A model generated the notes under the pieces. It did no database searches, was not told where the DNA came from, and saw only the letters and a list, made by a program, of their open reading frames with translations. The translations under genes were made by a program, and so were the position numbers. From the NCBI GenBank assembly GCA_030616695.1, contig JAUWWU010000013.1, positions 1-10,534 on the forward strand: DNA of 10,534 nt, written 5' to 3'. This stretch comes from Candidatus Omnitrophota bacterium (lineage in GTDB: Bacteria > Omnitrophota > Gorgyraeia > JAHIPI01). Shown piece after piece: positions 1 to 5,126 of the stretch. Each line of letters begins with the position of its first letter. Position 1 is the stretch's first letter.

Positions 1-1
1 G

Positions 2-643
2 GCCTGGCATTTGCTATGCATGGGCGCGGTGAATATCGTCATATTGCCTGGAAACTATCAGGCCAGAGATATGACTTCCGTATCGTTTCTCGGCCCTATT
101 TTGGAAAAAACAGCTCTTGAAATAATACTGGCTAATAAGCCGGTAGCCGTTACTACAAGTTATCGGCGCGGTTTAAGATACAACCATGTCCTCAGCGAAA
201 AAGCAACGCTGCCGATGGGAAATAAGAGAGAGATGCCTATCAGCACCGACGCGGATAATATAGATAGAGCGCTTAATAGATTACCCCGAAAGGATAAAGA
301 GATCCCGAATTTTGCTAAAAAGACAGTCGCAACTAGCGACTATTCCGGAGGCTTGGGGGAAATCTCGGGGAATATTTCAGACAGAGAGCTTATTTATAGG
401 CCGGCGAAGCCTGAACTGCCGGCATGGGTAAGCGAAGACCTGTCCTTTAGTATGGAGCTCGAATTTATCGTGTCGGCGCAGGGTGAGGTGGAAGAGGTCA
501 TTCCCGTTGCGGCATCCGGCAGCCCGGAAGTGGATCTGCTGGGCATAAGGTATCTGAAAAGCTGGAGGTTTGCTCCGCTCGCGAAGGGCGCGGAAGGGCA
601 GCGAAGGGACAGGATAAAATTTATTTTTGGTAAAGAACAATGA
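2..643 (+). CDS. TonB C-terminal-domain protein (5' end cut by window)
   Basis: The frame is open from base 2 to the stop at 641-643, so the true start lies upstream. The TTG at 11 is only the first possible start inside the window. The last 70 or so residues read as a TonB C-terminal fold: a strand with SMELEFIVSAQGEVEEV, then SGSPEVDLLGIRYLKSWRFAP. The small-residue turn, the D before a helix and the WRFxP ending are hallmarks of the family. The middle is charged and low in hydrophobicity, as in periplasmic spacers. The expected N-terminal membrane anchor would lie before the window. TonB proteins couple inner-membrane proton motive force to outer-membrane receptors, but no ExbB/ExbD is visible here, so an envelope role other than nutrient uptake is possible. 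The next gene overlaps by 4 bases (ATGA). Confidence 0.75.
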   Translation, partial: AWHLLCMGAVNIVILPGNYQARDMTSVSFLGPILEKTALEIILANKPVAVTTSYRRGLRYNHVLSEKATLPMGNKREMPISTDADNIDRALNRLPRKDKEIPNFAKKTVATSDYSGGLGEISGNISDRELIYRPAKPELPAWVSEDLSFSMELEFIVSAQGEVEEVIPVAASGSPEVDLLGIRYLKSWRFAPLAKGAEGQRRDRIKFIFGKEQ

Positions 644-915
644 TAAGAATGGATATATCTCAGGCTGTATTTTTATACCTCTCCTTTACTGTCGTAGGCA
701 TCCTTATCCTGTGGATATTTTTTGAGGAGAGATTGAAATTCGTATATTTCCGCGAAGAGGATATATTTGTTTGGCAATGCAATATATGCACATATACGTA
801 TGTAGACAGCAAGAGCGAGGACATCTCAAGATGTCCGAGATGCAAGAGTTTTAATATGAGAAAGGAAAAAGGTAAAGGGGGTGAATCGAGTGGAAATAAA
901 ATCCTCAAAGGATGA
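640..915 (+). CDS. Small membrane-anchored zinc-ribbon protein
   Basis: This 91-residue protein starts at the ATG that overlaps the previous stop (ATGA at 640-643). A second ATG at 649 is also possible. Residues about 8-28 are a single hydrophobic membrane segment. After a short charged stretch come two CxxC pairs, C47-C50 and C65-C68, spaced like a rubredoxin-type zinc ribbon. The tail (about 72-91) is basic and glycine-rich and overlaps the next gene. The pattern suggests a cytoplasmic metal-binding knuckle tethered to the inner membrane. I do not recognise a named family. Overlap on both sides implies co-transcription and translational coupling with the TonB-like gene and the following small gene. 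Confidence 0.65.
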   Translation: MIRMDISQAVFLYLSFTVVGILILWIFFEERLKFVYFREEDIFVWQCNICTYTYVDSKSEDISRCPRCKSFNMRKEKGKGGESSGNKILKG

Positions 916-1156
916 AAAGATCCCGATAGCTCCGCCATTGAAGATATTAGACCATGCGACTATAAACAAGAAATTCGGTTGGTGGTCGGCCGTTGTTTTG
1001 CTTGAATCGTGGGGCAGGAAACAGCTCTGTTTCTACCTGTGGCAGAAAAAGCCTGATGGCGGATGGAGAAGGAAGCAGAAATTCGCCGTCCACAGCCAGG
1101 AGCACTGGGCATTGATGTCGGAGGCGGTAGATAAGATGGTCGGAGAGCTCAATTAA
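890..1156 (+). CDS. Small conserved-looking protein, PC4-like strand pattern
   Basis: The reading frame gives 88 residues from the GTG at 890, which follows an AGGGGGTG Shine-Dalgarno match by about 6 bases. An in-frame GTG at 881 lies inside that ribosome site and is less likely. The first 27 residues are polar. The core alternates short strands rich in aromatics (FGWWSAVVLLES, KQLCFYLWQKK, GGWRRKQKFAV) and ends in a helix (HWALMSEAVDKMVGEL). A four-strand sheet with basic and aromatic faces plus one helix is the layout of PC4/p15-type single-stranded nucleic-acid binders, so nucleic-acid binding is a reasonable guess. No diagnostic motif proves this. The gene overlaps the zinc-ribbon gene by 26 bases and sits 40 bases before the deacetylase gene. 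Confidence 0.6.
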   Translation: MEIKSSKDEKIPIAPPLKILDHATINKKFGWWSAVVLLESWGRKQLCFYLWQKKPDGGWRRKQKFAVHSQEHWALMSEAVDKMVGELN

Positions 1157-1196
1157 AAATAGATGCTTCAAAAAGCGCGTATGAAAAAATAGACAT

Positions 1197-2123
1197 ATGA
1201 GCAAAAGGAAAGTCGTCTATTCGGACAAATACGACGTGGATATAGGCGCCCACGTATTTCCGACAAAAAAATATAAGCTTGTCTGCGAAAGGCTTTTAAG
1301 AGAGGGGCTGCTGGAAGAAGAAGACCTCGAATCTCCTCATGCCGCGTCTGAGGAGGACATGCTTCTTGTCCACTCTCAGGAATATCTCAATAAGCTAAAG
1401 ACAGGAACGTTGAGCTTTGAAGAGATATTTAAGCTGGAGATGCCCTATTCGAAGGAAATCGTCCGCGCTTCCTACCTGTGCGTAAGCGGCACTATTATGG
1501 CTTGCGGCATTGCGCTTGATAAGGGCGTGGGCATACATATAGGAGGAGGTTTTCATCACGCCTTCAGGGATCACGGGGAAGGTTTATGCGTTTTAAACGA
1601 TATCGCTATTGCCATAAGAAAAGCGATAAAGGCCGGCAGGGTAGCCAGGGTTATGACAATAGACTGCGACCTTCATCAAGGCAACGGCACTGCCGATATA
1701 TTCAGCGATGACGATGAGGTATTCACTTTTTCCATACACCAGCAGAATAATTACCCCTTCTATAAACCTAAAAGCAACCTGGATATAGGCCTTGATGATT
1801 ACACCGGAGATAAAATATATTTAAACAAACTAAAGAGGCATATTCCTAAAATCATAAGCGACTTCAGGCCCCAGCTCGTATTTTATGTTGCCGGCGCCGA
1901 CCCGTACAAAAACGATCAGATCGGCAATCTGGCCCTGACTATAGAAGGCCTAAAGGAGAGAGACGAATTTATTTTTGAGACCTCAAGGAATTTCAATGTC
2001 CCGATAGCAGTTGTGCTTGCGGGCGGCTACGCGGCAGATATCAGGGATACGGTTACGATACATTTCAATACCGTTAAGGCGGCATTGGAGTATGGCAGGT
2101 TTCAGGTTGGTGGAAATGGGTAA
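1197..2123 (+). CDS. Class IV (HDAC11-like) histone deacetylase family protein
   Basis: This is a 308-residue single-domain arginase/deacetylase-fold enzyme that should hydrolyse an acyl-lysine or related amide using Zn. The visible active-site motifs are GGGFHHA with the catalytic histidine pair H120-H121, D-C-D-L-H-Q-G-N-G with metal ligands D158 and H160, AGADPY with ligand D235, and GGY with the transition-state tyrosine Y278. The GGGFHHA, DLHQGNG and YVAGAD spacing and the short N-terminus match the HDAC11-like class IV branch better than classes I/II or acetoin-utilisation AcuC. In HDAC11 the preferred reaction is removal of long-chain acyl groups; here the substrate is unknown. No signal peptide is present, so it is cytoplasmic. 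The Shine-Dalgarno site is weak. The stop overlaps the cutA start by 8 bases. Confidence 0.88.
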   Translation: MSKRKVVYSDKYDVDIGAHVFPTKKYKLVCERLLREGLLEEEDLESPHAASEEDMLLVHSQEYLNKLKTGTLSFEEIFKLEMPYSKEIVRASYLCVSGTIMACGIALDKGVGIHIGGGFHHAFRDHGEGLCVLNDIAIAIRKAIKAGRVARVMTIDCDLHQGNGTADIFSDDDEVFTFSIHQQNNYPFYKPKSNLDIGLDDYTGDKIYLNKLKRHIPKIISDFRPQLVFYVAGADPYKNDQIGNLALTIEGLKERDEFIFETSRNFNVPIAVVLAGGYAADIRDTVTIHFNTVKAALEYGRFQVGGNG

Positions 2124-2436
2124 ATACATAGTAGTTTTTGTTACATGCGCATCAAAAAAAGAGGCGCGGGAGATAACAAAAAGGCTTTTGGATGAAAGGC
2201 TGGTGGCTTGCGCTAACATCATTGACGGCGTAAGATCTTTTTTCTGGTGGAAGGGTAAGATCGACAAGGCTAAGGAGTCTCTTATTGTCGCCAAAACTGC
2301 AAGAAAGAATTTTATTAAAATACAGAAAAGGGTAAAGGGGCTCCACAGCTATGAAGTGCCCGAGATAATCGCCCTGCCCATTGAGGCGGCTGAGCCGGAT
2401 TATCTAAAATGGATTGACGGTTCAACCGGGAGGTAG
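2116..2436 (+). CDS. cutA: CutA1 divalent-cation tolerance protein
   Basis: The protein is 106 residues, the normal length for this trimeric ferredoxin-like family. Family signatures are KYIVVFVTCASKKEA near the start, the LLDERLVACANI helix-strand with C32, SFFWWKGKI (W44-W45), ESLIVAKT, and HSYEVPEIIALPI at 77-90. The ATG at 2116 gives the standard CutA N-terminus. The frame stays open further upstream inside the deacetylase gene, but that extension is not CutA-like. A GTG at 2110 is the only other plausible start. CutA is tied to copper/divalent cation tolerance in Escherichia coli, but its biochemical role is unsettled. It overlaps the deacetylase gene by 8 bases and precedes the nitroreductase gene by 8 bases, so it is very likely co-transcribed with both. 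Confidence 0.93.
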   Translation: MGKYIVVFVTCASKKEAREITKRLLDERLVACANIIDGVRSFFWWKGKIDKAKESLIVAKTARKNFIKIQKRVKGLHSYEVPEIIALPIEAAEPDYLKWIDGSTGR

Positions 2437-2444
2437 GTCGTAAC

Positions 2445-3116
2445 ATGAAACGCCGGTTGATATTATTGTTTTTTTTATTTTGTCTGTGCGGCGTAATTGC
2501 ATTTGCGGAGGATCTAGATATGAAAGCGCAGGATGAGATAATTTTGCCTGAGCCGAAGGCAAAAGGCGCAATGAGCCTCGAAGAGTCCATATCAAAACGC
2601 CGCTCAATAAGATCGTTTACTTCAAAGGGATTGACTTTAGAGGAGATTTCCCAGTTGATATGGGCTACGCAGGGTATCACCGAAAAAGGAAGCGGTTTCA
2701 GGGCGGCGCCGTCAGCGGGCGCATTATACCCTCTTGAGATCTACCTCATAAAGGAAGACGGCGTTTTTCACTATGATGTCAAGGGGCATAGCTTAAAAAA
2801 AACAGGCAGCCGGGACGTAAGGGGCGAGATCGCCCGGGCTGCATGGAACCAGTCGTTTATACGACAGGCGCCTGTTTCTATCATTATCTGCGCGGTCAGG
2901 GACAGGACGACGGCGAGGTACGGAAAACGCGGCAACAGGTACGTAGATATCGAAGTCGGCCACGCTGCCGAGAACCTGCATCTTCAGGCCGTAGCTTTAG
3001 GCATGGGATCCGTGCCTATAGGCGCATTTACCGACAGTGAAGTGCAAAAGATATTAGGTTTACCTCGCGGCACAGAGCCGGTATATATCGTGCCGGTAGG
3101 ATATAAAAATAGGTAA
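2445..3116 (+). CDS. Exported SagB-type nitroreductase/dehydrogenase
   Basis: This 223-residue protein belongs to the FMN-binding nitroreductase fold, SagB/ThcOx type. Residues 1-21 form a clear Sec signal (KRR, hydrophobic core, then AFA with cleavage likely after A21). No convincing lipobox is seen around C13/C15. Family motifs are EESISKRRSIRSF (47-58, FMN phosphate contact), LSQLIWATQG-like text at 68-77, APSAGALYPLEIYLI (88-102), and GHAAENLHLQAVALGMGSVPIGAF (172-195), ending in VPVGY. In peptide toxin and thiopeptide pathways SagB enzymes oxidise azolines, but no cyclodehydratase or precursor peptide is nearby. A stand-alone redox enzyme in the periplasm is therefore more likely. The Shine-Dalgarno GGGAGGT lies about 10 bases before the ATG. 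It is the last gene of the first block. Confidence 0.9.
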   Translation: MKRRLILLFFLFCLCGVIAFAEDLDMKAQDEIILPEPKAKGAMSLEESISKRRSIRSFTSKGLTLEEISQLIWATQGITEKGSGFRAAPSAGALYPLEIYLIKEDGVFHYDVKGHSLKKTGSRDVRGEIARAAWNQSFIRQAPVSIIICAVRDRTTARYGKRGNRYVDIEVGHAAENLHLQAVALGMGSVPIGAFTDSEVQKILGLPRGTEPVYIVPVGYKNR

Positions 3117-3186
3117 AATTACAAATTACAAGCTACAAATTACAAGTTATGGAAGTTTGTAGTTTGGAATTTGATATTTGTAATTT
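3117..3186. repeat. Inverted array of 7-bp AT-rich repeats
   Basis: Directly after the nitroreductase stop, four 7-mers follow head to tail at 3120-3147: TACAAAT, TACAAGC, TACAAAT, TACAAGT. After a 7-base centre, four related 7-mers follow in opposite orientation at 3155-3182: GTTTGTA, GTTTGGA, ATTTGAT, ATTTGTA. The outermost units and flanks (AATTACAAAT and ATTTGTAATT) are perfectly complementary and the inner units partly so. The whole can fold as an imperfect hairpin or cruciform. It could be a dispersed palindromic repeat or slow or stop transcription from the upstream genes, but it lacks a GC-rich terminator stem. Confidence 0.7.
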
Positions 3187-3203
3187 CCTTTGCGGAGCAA
3201 AGG
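3187..3203 (+). other. Perfect small hairpin just before tRNA-Ala
   Basis: CCTTTGC and GCAAAGG (7 bp, no mismatch) enclose a GGA loop. The stem ends three bases (GAC) before the first base of the tRNA, so it would lie in the 5' leader cut off by RNase P. It may also mark the end of the preceding AT-rich palindrome. Confidence 0.6.
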
Positions 3204-3206
3204 GAC

Positions 3207-3280
3207 GGGGCTGTAGTATAGCGGGAATACGCCACGTTCGCAACGTGGAATCAGGGGTTCGATTCCCCTCAGCTCCACCA
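3207..3280 (+). tRNA. tRNA-Ala (anticodon CGC), CCA encoded
   Basis: A full cloverleaf can be drawn by eye. The acceptor is GGGGCTG with CAGCTCC, including the G3-U70 pair that marks alanine tRNAs. The D arm is GTAT/ATAC. The anticodon stem is CCACG/CGTGG around the loop TTCGCAA, giving anticodon CGC, which reads GCG. The variable loop has 4 bases. The T arm is AGGGG/CCCCT around TTCGATT. The discriminator A is at 3277 and CCA is encoded at 3278-3280. The mature length is 74 with CCA. No convincing promoter was found just upstream, because the AT-rich repeat makes weak matches common. Its last 21 bases are repeated exactly 179 bp downstream. Confidence 0.95.
3260..3280 (+). repeat. Direct repeat copy 1 (attL-like), tRNA T loop to CCA
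   Basis: This is the first copy of the 21-bp exact repeat. It starts at the C of the TTC in the T loop, runs through CCCCTCAGCTCCACCA, and ends with the encoded CCA of the complete tRNA. Confidence 0.9.
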
Positions 3281-3438
3281 GCTTTCTTGCAGGATGTGGA
3301 GATAGCAGGAATCGAAGTGAGCCGGCGCCGACGCGTAGGAGGAAAAGCGCGTACTTCCATGAATCGCAGAAGCTAGCGATAGCCGGCGAGTGGCCGACCG
3401 GAGCACCCTGGCGAACGCAGAGAGCCGGGCGAAGGCGC
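3281..3438 (+). mobile_element. Possible micro-element inserted at the tRNA-Ala 3' end
   Basis: This 158-bp segment lies between two exact 21-bp copies of the tRNA 3' end. By hand count it is about 63% GC, well above the neighbouring genes. It holds no credible ORF. It has strong local structure: GAAGT (3314-3318) and ACGCG (3331-3335) pair with the contiguous CGCGTACTTC (3348-3357), enclosing a loop with AGGAGG, with the self-complementary CGGCGCCG at 3323-3330 bulged out. A second hairpin pairs ATCGC (3363-3367) with GCGAT (3376-3380). AGCCGGCG occurs twice (3320, 3381) and GGCGCC twice (3324, 3434). The layout, with a complete tRNA on one side and only its 3' end on the other, is what integration into a tRNA gene leaves. 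No integrase is encoded here, so it would be a non-autonomous element, a deletion remnant, or a structured RNA processed with the tRNA. Confidence 0.5.
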
Positions 3439-3459
3439 CGATTCCCCTCAGCTCCACCA
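3439..3459 (+). repeat. Direct repeat copy 2 (attR-like), orphan tRNA 3' end
   Basis: This 21-bp exact copy of tRNA bases 3260-3280 includes CCA but has no tRNA 5' half before it. Upstream sequence is GC-rich insert and downstream is CTAAAACG. It cannot form a second tRNA. The length and position fit a tRNA-type attachment site. Confidence 0.85.
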
Positions 3460-3461
3460 CT

Positions 3462-3564
3462 AAAACGTTCGGGCTCCGGGGCTAAAAAGTGAGGATTGGG
3501 CTTTTTACCCCTCCACCCTGCGGCAATATGAAAAGCAGGGCAGGACTTGCGTCCGAACGTTTTT
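3462..3564 (+). ncRNA. Candidate structured RNA of about 100 nt ending in a T tract
   Basis: An 11-bp perfect outer stem joins AAAACGTTCGG (3462-3472) with CCGAACGTTTT (3553-3563). Inside are a hairpin of GGGG-C-TAAAAAG with CTTTTTA-CCCC (3478-3489/3501-3511, one bulged C, 11-base loop), a hairpin of CCCTGC with GCAGGG (3516-3521/3535-3540), and a small GGAC-TTGC-GTCC hairpin (3543-3554) that competes with the outer stem. The 3' side of the outer stem runs into TTTTT, as in an intrinsic terminator. It may end the tRNA transcript or be a separate small RNA. It does not show the SRP RNA GGAAG-tetraloop core or any other family I can name. Since the arms are inverted repeats next to TA dinucleotides, a small MITE is an alternative. 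Confidence 0.45.
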
Positions 3565-3599
3565 AAGGAGACAACTTTTTAGAAAAAAGTTTTCTCTTT
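3565..3599. other. AT-rich hairpin before the MEMO-AMMECR1 gene
   Basis: AAGGAGA-C-AACTTTTT (3565-3580) pairs with AAAAAGTT-T-TCTCTTT (3584-3599) through one mismatch and one G-T pair, with a three-base AGA loop. It has few GC pairs and no clean T tract after it, so it is a poor intrinsic terminator. It could be read from either strand or be a second boundary of the structured segment before it. Confidence 0.45.
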
Positions 3600-3635
3600 A
3601 ATGTTCCTTTTTCAAAAATAAGCGGAGAAAGTAAT

Positions 3636-5126
3636 ATGTGTGCCAGAAAATTTCTTTTTTTGACAATTGCTTTACTTATTGCAGCGAATGTAAATGCAAA
3701 AATAGTTAAAAAAGCGGACCTTGCGGGTTCTTGGTATCCTTCCTCTAAAGAAAGCCTTTCTTCGTTAATAGATAGCTATCTCGATGCCGCAAGACCTACC
3801 CATATAGAAGGGGATATAAAAGTTATCATTGTGCCGCATGCCGGCCTTATCTATTCGGGTCCGGTCGCCGCTTATGCATACAAGGCCGTACGGGGTAAAA
3901 AATACTCCACTATAATACTGCTCGGTTTTTGCCATAGGAGAAGTTTTGACGGCGTATCCGTTTATAGGGAAGGCCTGTTTCAAACGCCTCTCGGCGCGCT
4001 GGAAGTGGATTCCCGGTTAGCGAATGAGATCATCTCCCACGACAAAAAAATAATTTTTAAGCCCGAGGCCTTTGAAAATGAAAATTCAATAGAACTCGAA
4101 CTGCCGTTTATAAAAAGGGTAATGCCTGATTCCCGGATCGTCCCGATAGTTTTCGGCTCAAGAGGTTTCGAGTATTGCGAGCTGATGGCGGGGATCCTGG
4201 GCGAAATACTCAAAGAACGGGAGGATGTGCTTTTGGTGGTCAGCACGGACATGAGCCATTTTCATACATACGACGATGCGAAGCAGATAGATTTGAAAAG
4301 TATAGAGCTTTTAAGGGATTTCGCGGCACGCGAAATATATAGAGCATCTACGGAGGGTGAGCAGCTATTTTGCGGATACATGCCGGTTGCTACCGCTTTA
4401 CTTACATGCAAGGATGCAGGTGCGGATAAAATAACTGTATTGCAATATGCAAATTCCGGGGACGTTACCGGTGACAGGACGAGGGTTGTCGGCTATGTCA
4501 GTGCCGCCATTTACAGGGATATCCGGGATGAAACCCCTCTGCCGCAGGGCGGAGAATCGCAACAAAAGGGGGAAGGGATGTTGAATGAAGCACAAAAGAA
4601 GAGATTGCTGGAAATCGCGAGAGGTGCAATAAAGGCCTATCTTCAGACGGGCAGGGCCTTGGAGGTCAAAGAAGGCGACCCACTTCTCAATAAAGAAATT
4701 GGGGCTTTTGTTACATTGCACAGAAAGGGCCGCTTAAGAGGATGTATCGGCAGCATAATAGGAAGGGGGCCTCTTTATTTGACTGTGCGTGACATGGCGA
4801 TCGAATCCGCGACCGGAGACCCCAGGTTTCCCAGACTTACACTTAATGAACTGGATGAAATCGATATTGAGATATCGGCCCTTTCTGAACTTGAGAAAAT
4901 AGAAGATACCGACAAGATAGAAATAGGGACCCACGGCGTCCTTATCAAAAAAGGTTTCGCAAGCGGCGTATTCCTTCCGCAGGTAGCCACGGAAACAGGA
5001 TGGTCCAAAGAGGAATTCATGGCAAACCTCTGCGCGCACAAGGCAGGACTTCTTCCGGATGCATGGAAGACAAGGGAAGTGGATATTTATATATTTACCG
5101 CAGAGGTATTCAAGGAGATGAGATGA
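3636..5126 (+). CDS. amrB: Exported MEMO-AMMECR1 fusion (AmmeMemoRadiSam proteins B and A)
   Basis: This 496-residue protein joins two families that are usually separate genes. Residues 1-21 look like a Sec signal (RKFLFLTIALLIAANVNA). Residues about 24-294 are a MEMO domain (family symbol amrB). It has VPHAGLIYSG with H68, LLGFCHR with H100, STDMSHFHTYDDA at 203-215 and LFCGYMPVATALL with C246. These correspond to the MEMO1 metal ligands (two His, one Cys). A polar linker (about 297-314, PLPQGGESQQKGEG) follows. Residues about 317-493 are AMMECR1 (amrA) with the diagnostic LRGCIGS at 367-373 and SATGDPRFPRLT. The third partner, a radical SAM enzyme, is not in the window. MEMO1 binds reduced copper or iron, and the function of the bacterial system is unknown. 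GGAG 8 bases before the ATG supports the start. M315 has its own ribosome site and could start a separate AMMECR1 chain. Confidence 0.92.
   Translation: MCARKFLFLTIALLIAANVNAKIVKKADLAGSWYPSSKESLSSLIDSYLDAARPTHIEGDIKVIIVPHAGLIYSGPVAAYAYKAVRGKKYSTIILLGFCHRRSFDGVSVYREGLFQTPLGALEVDSRLANEIISHDKKIIFKPEAFENENSIELELPFIKRVMPDSRIVPIVFGSRGFEYCELMAGILGEILKEREDVLLVVSTDMSHFHTYDDAKQIDLKSIELLRDFAAREIYRASTEGEQLFCGYMPVATALLTCKDAGADKITVLQYANSGDVTGDRTRVVGYVSAAIYRDIRDETPLPQGGESQQKGEGMLNEAQKKRLLEIARGAIKAYLQTGRALEVKEGDPLLNKEIGAFVTLHRKGRLRGCIGSIIGRGPLYLTVRDMAIESATGDPRFPRLTLNELDEIDIEISALSELEKIEDTDKIEIGTHGVLIKKGFASGVFLPQVATETGWSKEEFMANLCAHKAGLLPDAWKTREVDIYIFTAEVFKEMR
4534..4580 (+). repeat. Palindromic linker segment with possible internal start
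   Basis: Within the MEMO-AMMECR1 linker, CTCTGCC (4537-4543) pairs with GGCGGAG (4548-4554) around a GCAG loop, allowing one G-T pair. CCCCT at 4534-4538 is complementary to AGGGG further on. The segment looks like an intergenic palindromic repeat that is now translated. AGGGGGAAGGG precedes an in-frame ATG at 4578, which is exactly the natural start of an AMMECR1 domain. Confidence 0.55.

Noticed and set aside
2011..2115. Longer N-terminus for CutA starting within the deacetylase gene
   Set aside because: CutA proteins begin at the KYIVVFVT strand; the extension is the deacetylase gene read in another frame.
2445..2510. Lipoprotein signal in the nitroreductase
   Set aside because: The residues before C13 and C15 do not make a lipobox, while AFA followed by E fits signal peptidase I.
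3150..3206. A sigma70 promoter for the tRNA
   Set aside because: Only weak matches such as TGTAAT with a poor -35 occur, and the AT-rich repeat makes such matches likely by chance.
3439..3459. A second tRNA gene ending in CCA
   Set aside because: Only the T-loop-to-CCA part is present; the upstream bases cannot form acceptor, D or anticodon arms.
3133..3460. Several open frames of 60-75 codons across the tRNA and the GC-rich insert on both strands
   Set aside because: They run through the tRNA and repeats, have no ribosome sites and give arginine/serine-rich translations typical of non-coding DNA.
3462..3564. SRP RNA, 6S RNA or an integron attC site
   Set aside because: The SRP GGAAG-loop core is absent, the length is too short for 6S RNA, and the outer arms do not fit the GTTRRRY/RYYYAAC attC core.
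5000..5122. Longer N-terminus for RsmE
   Set aside because: RsmE normally begins at MSRFYV; the extra 41 codons lie entirely inside AMMECR1, and the ATG at 5123 has a good ribosome site.
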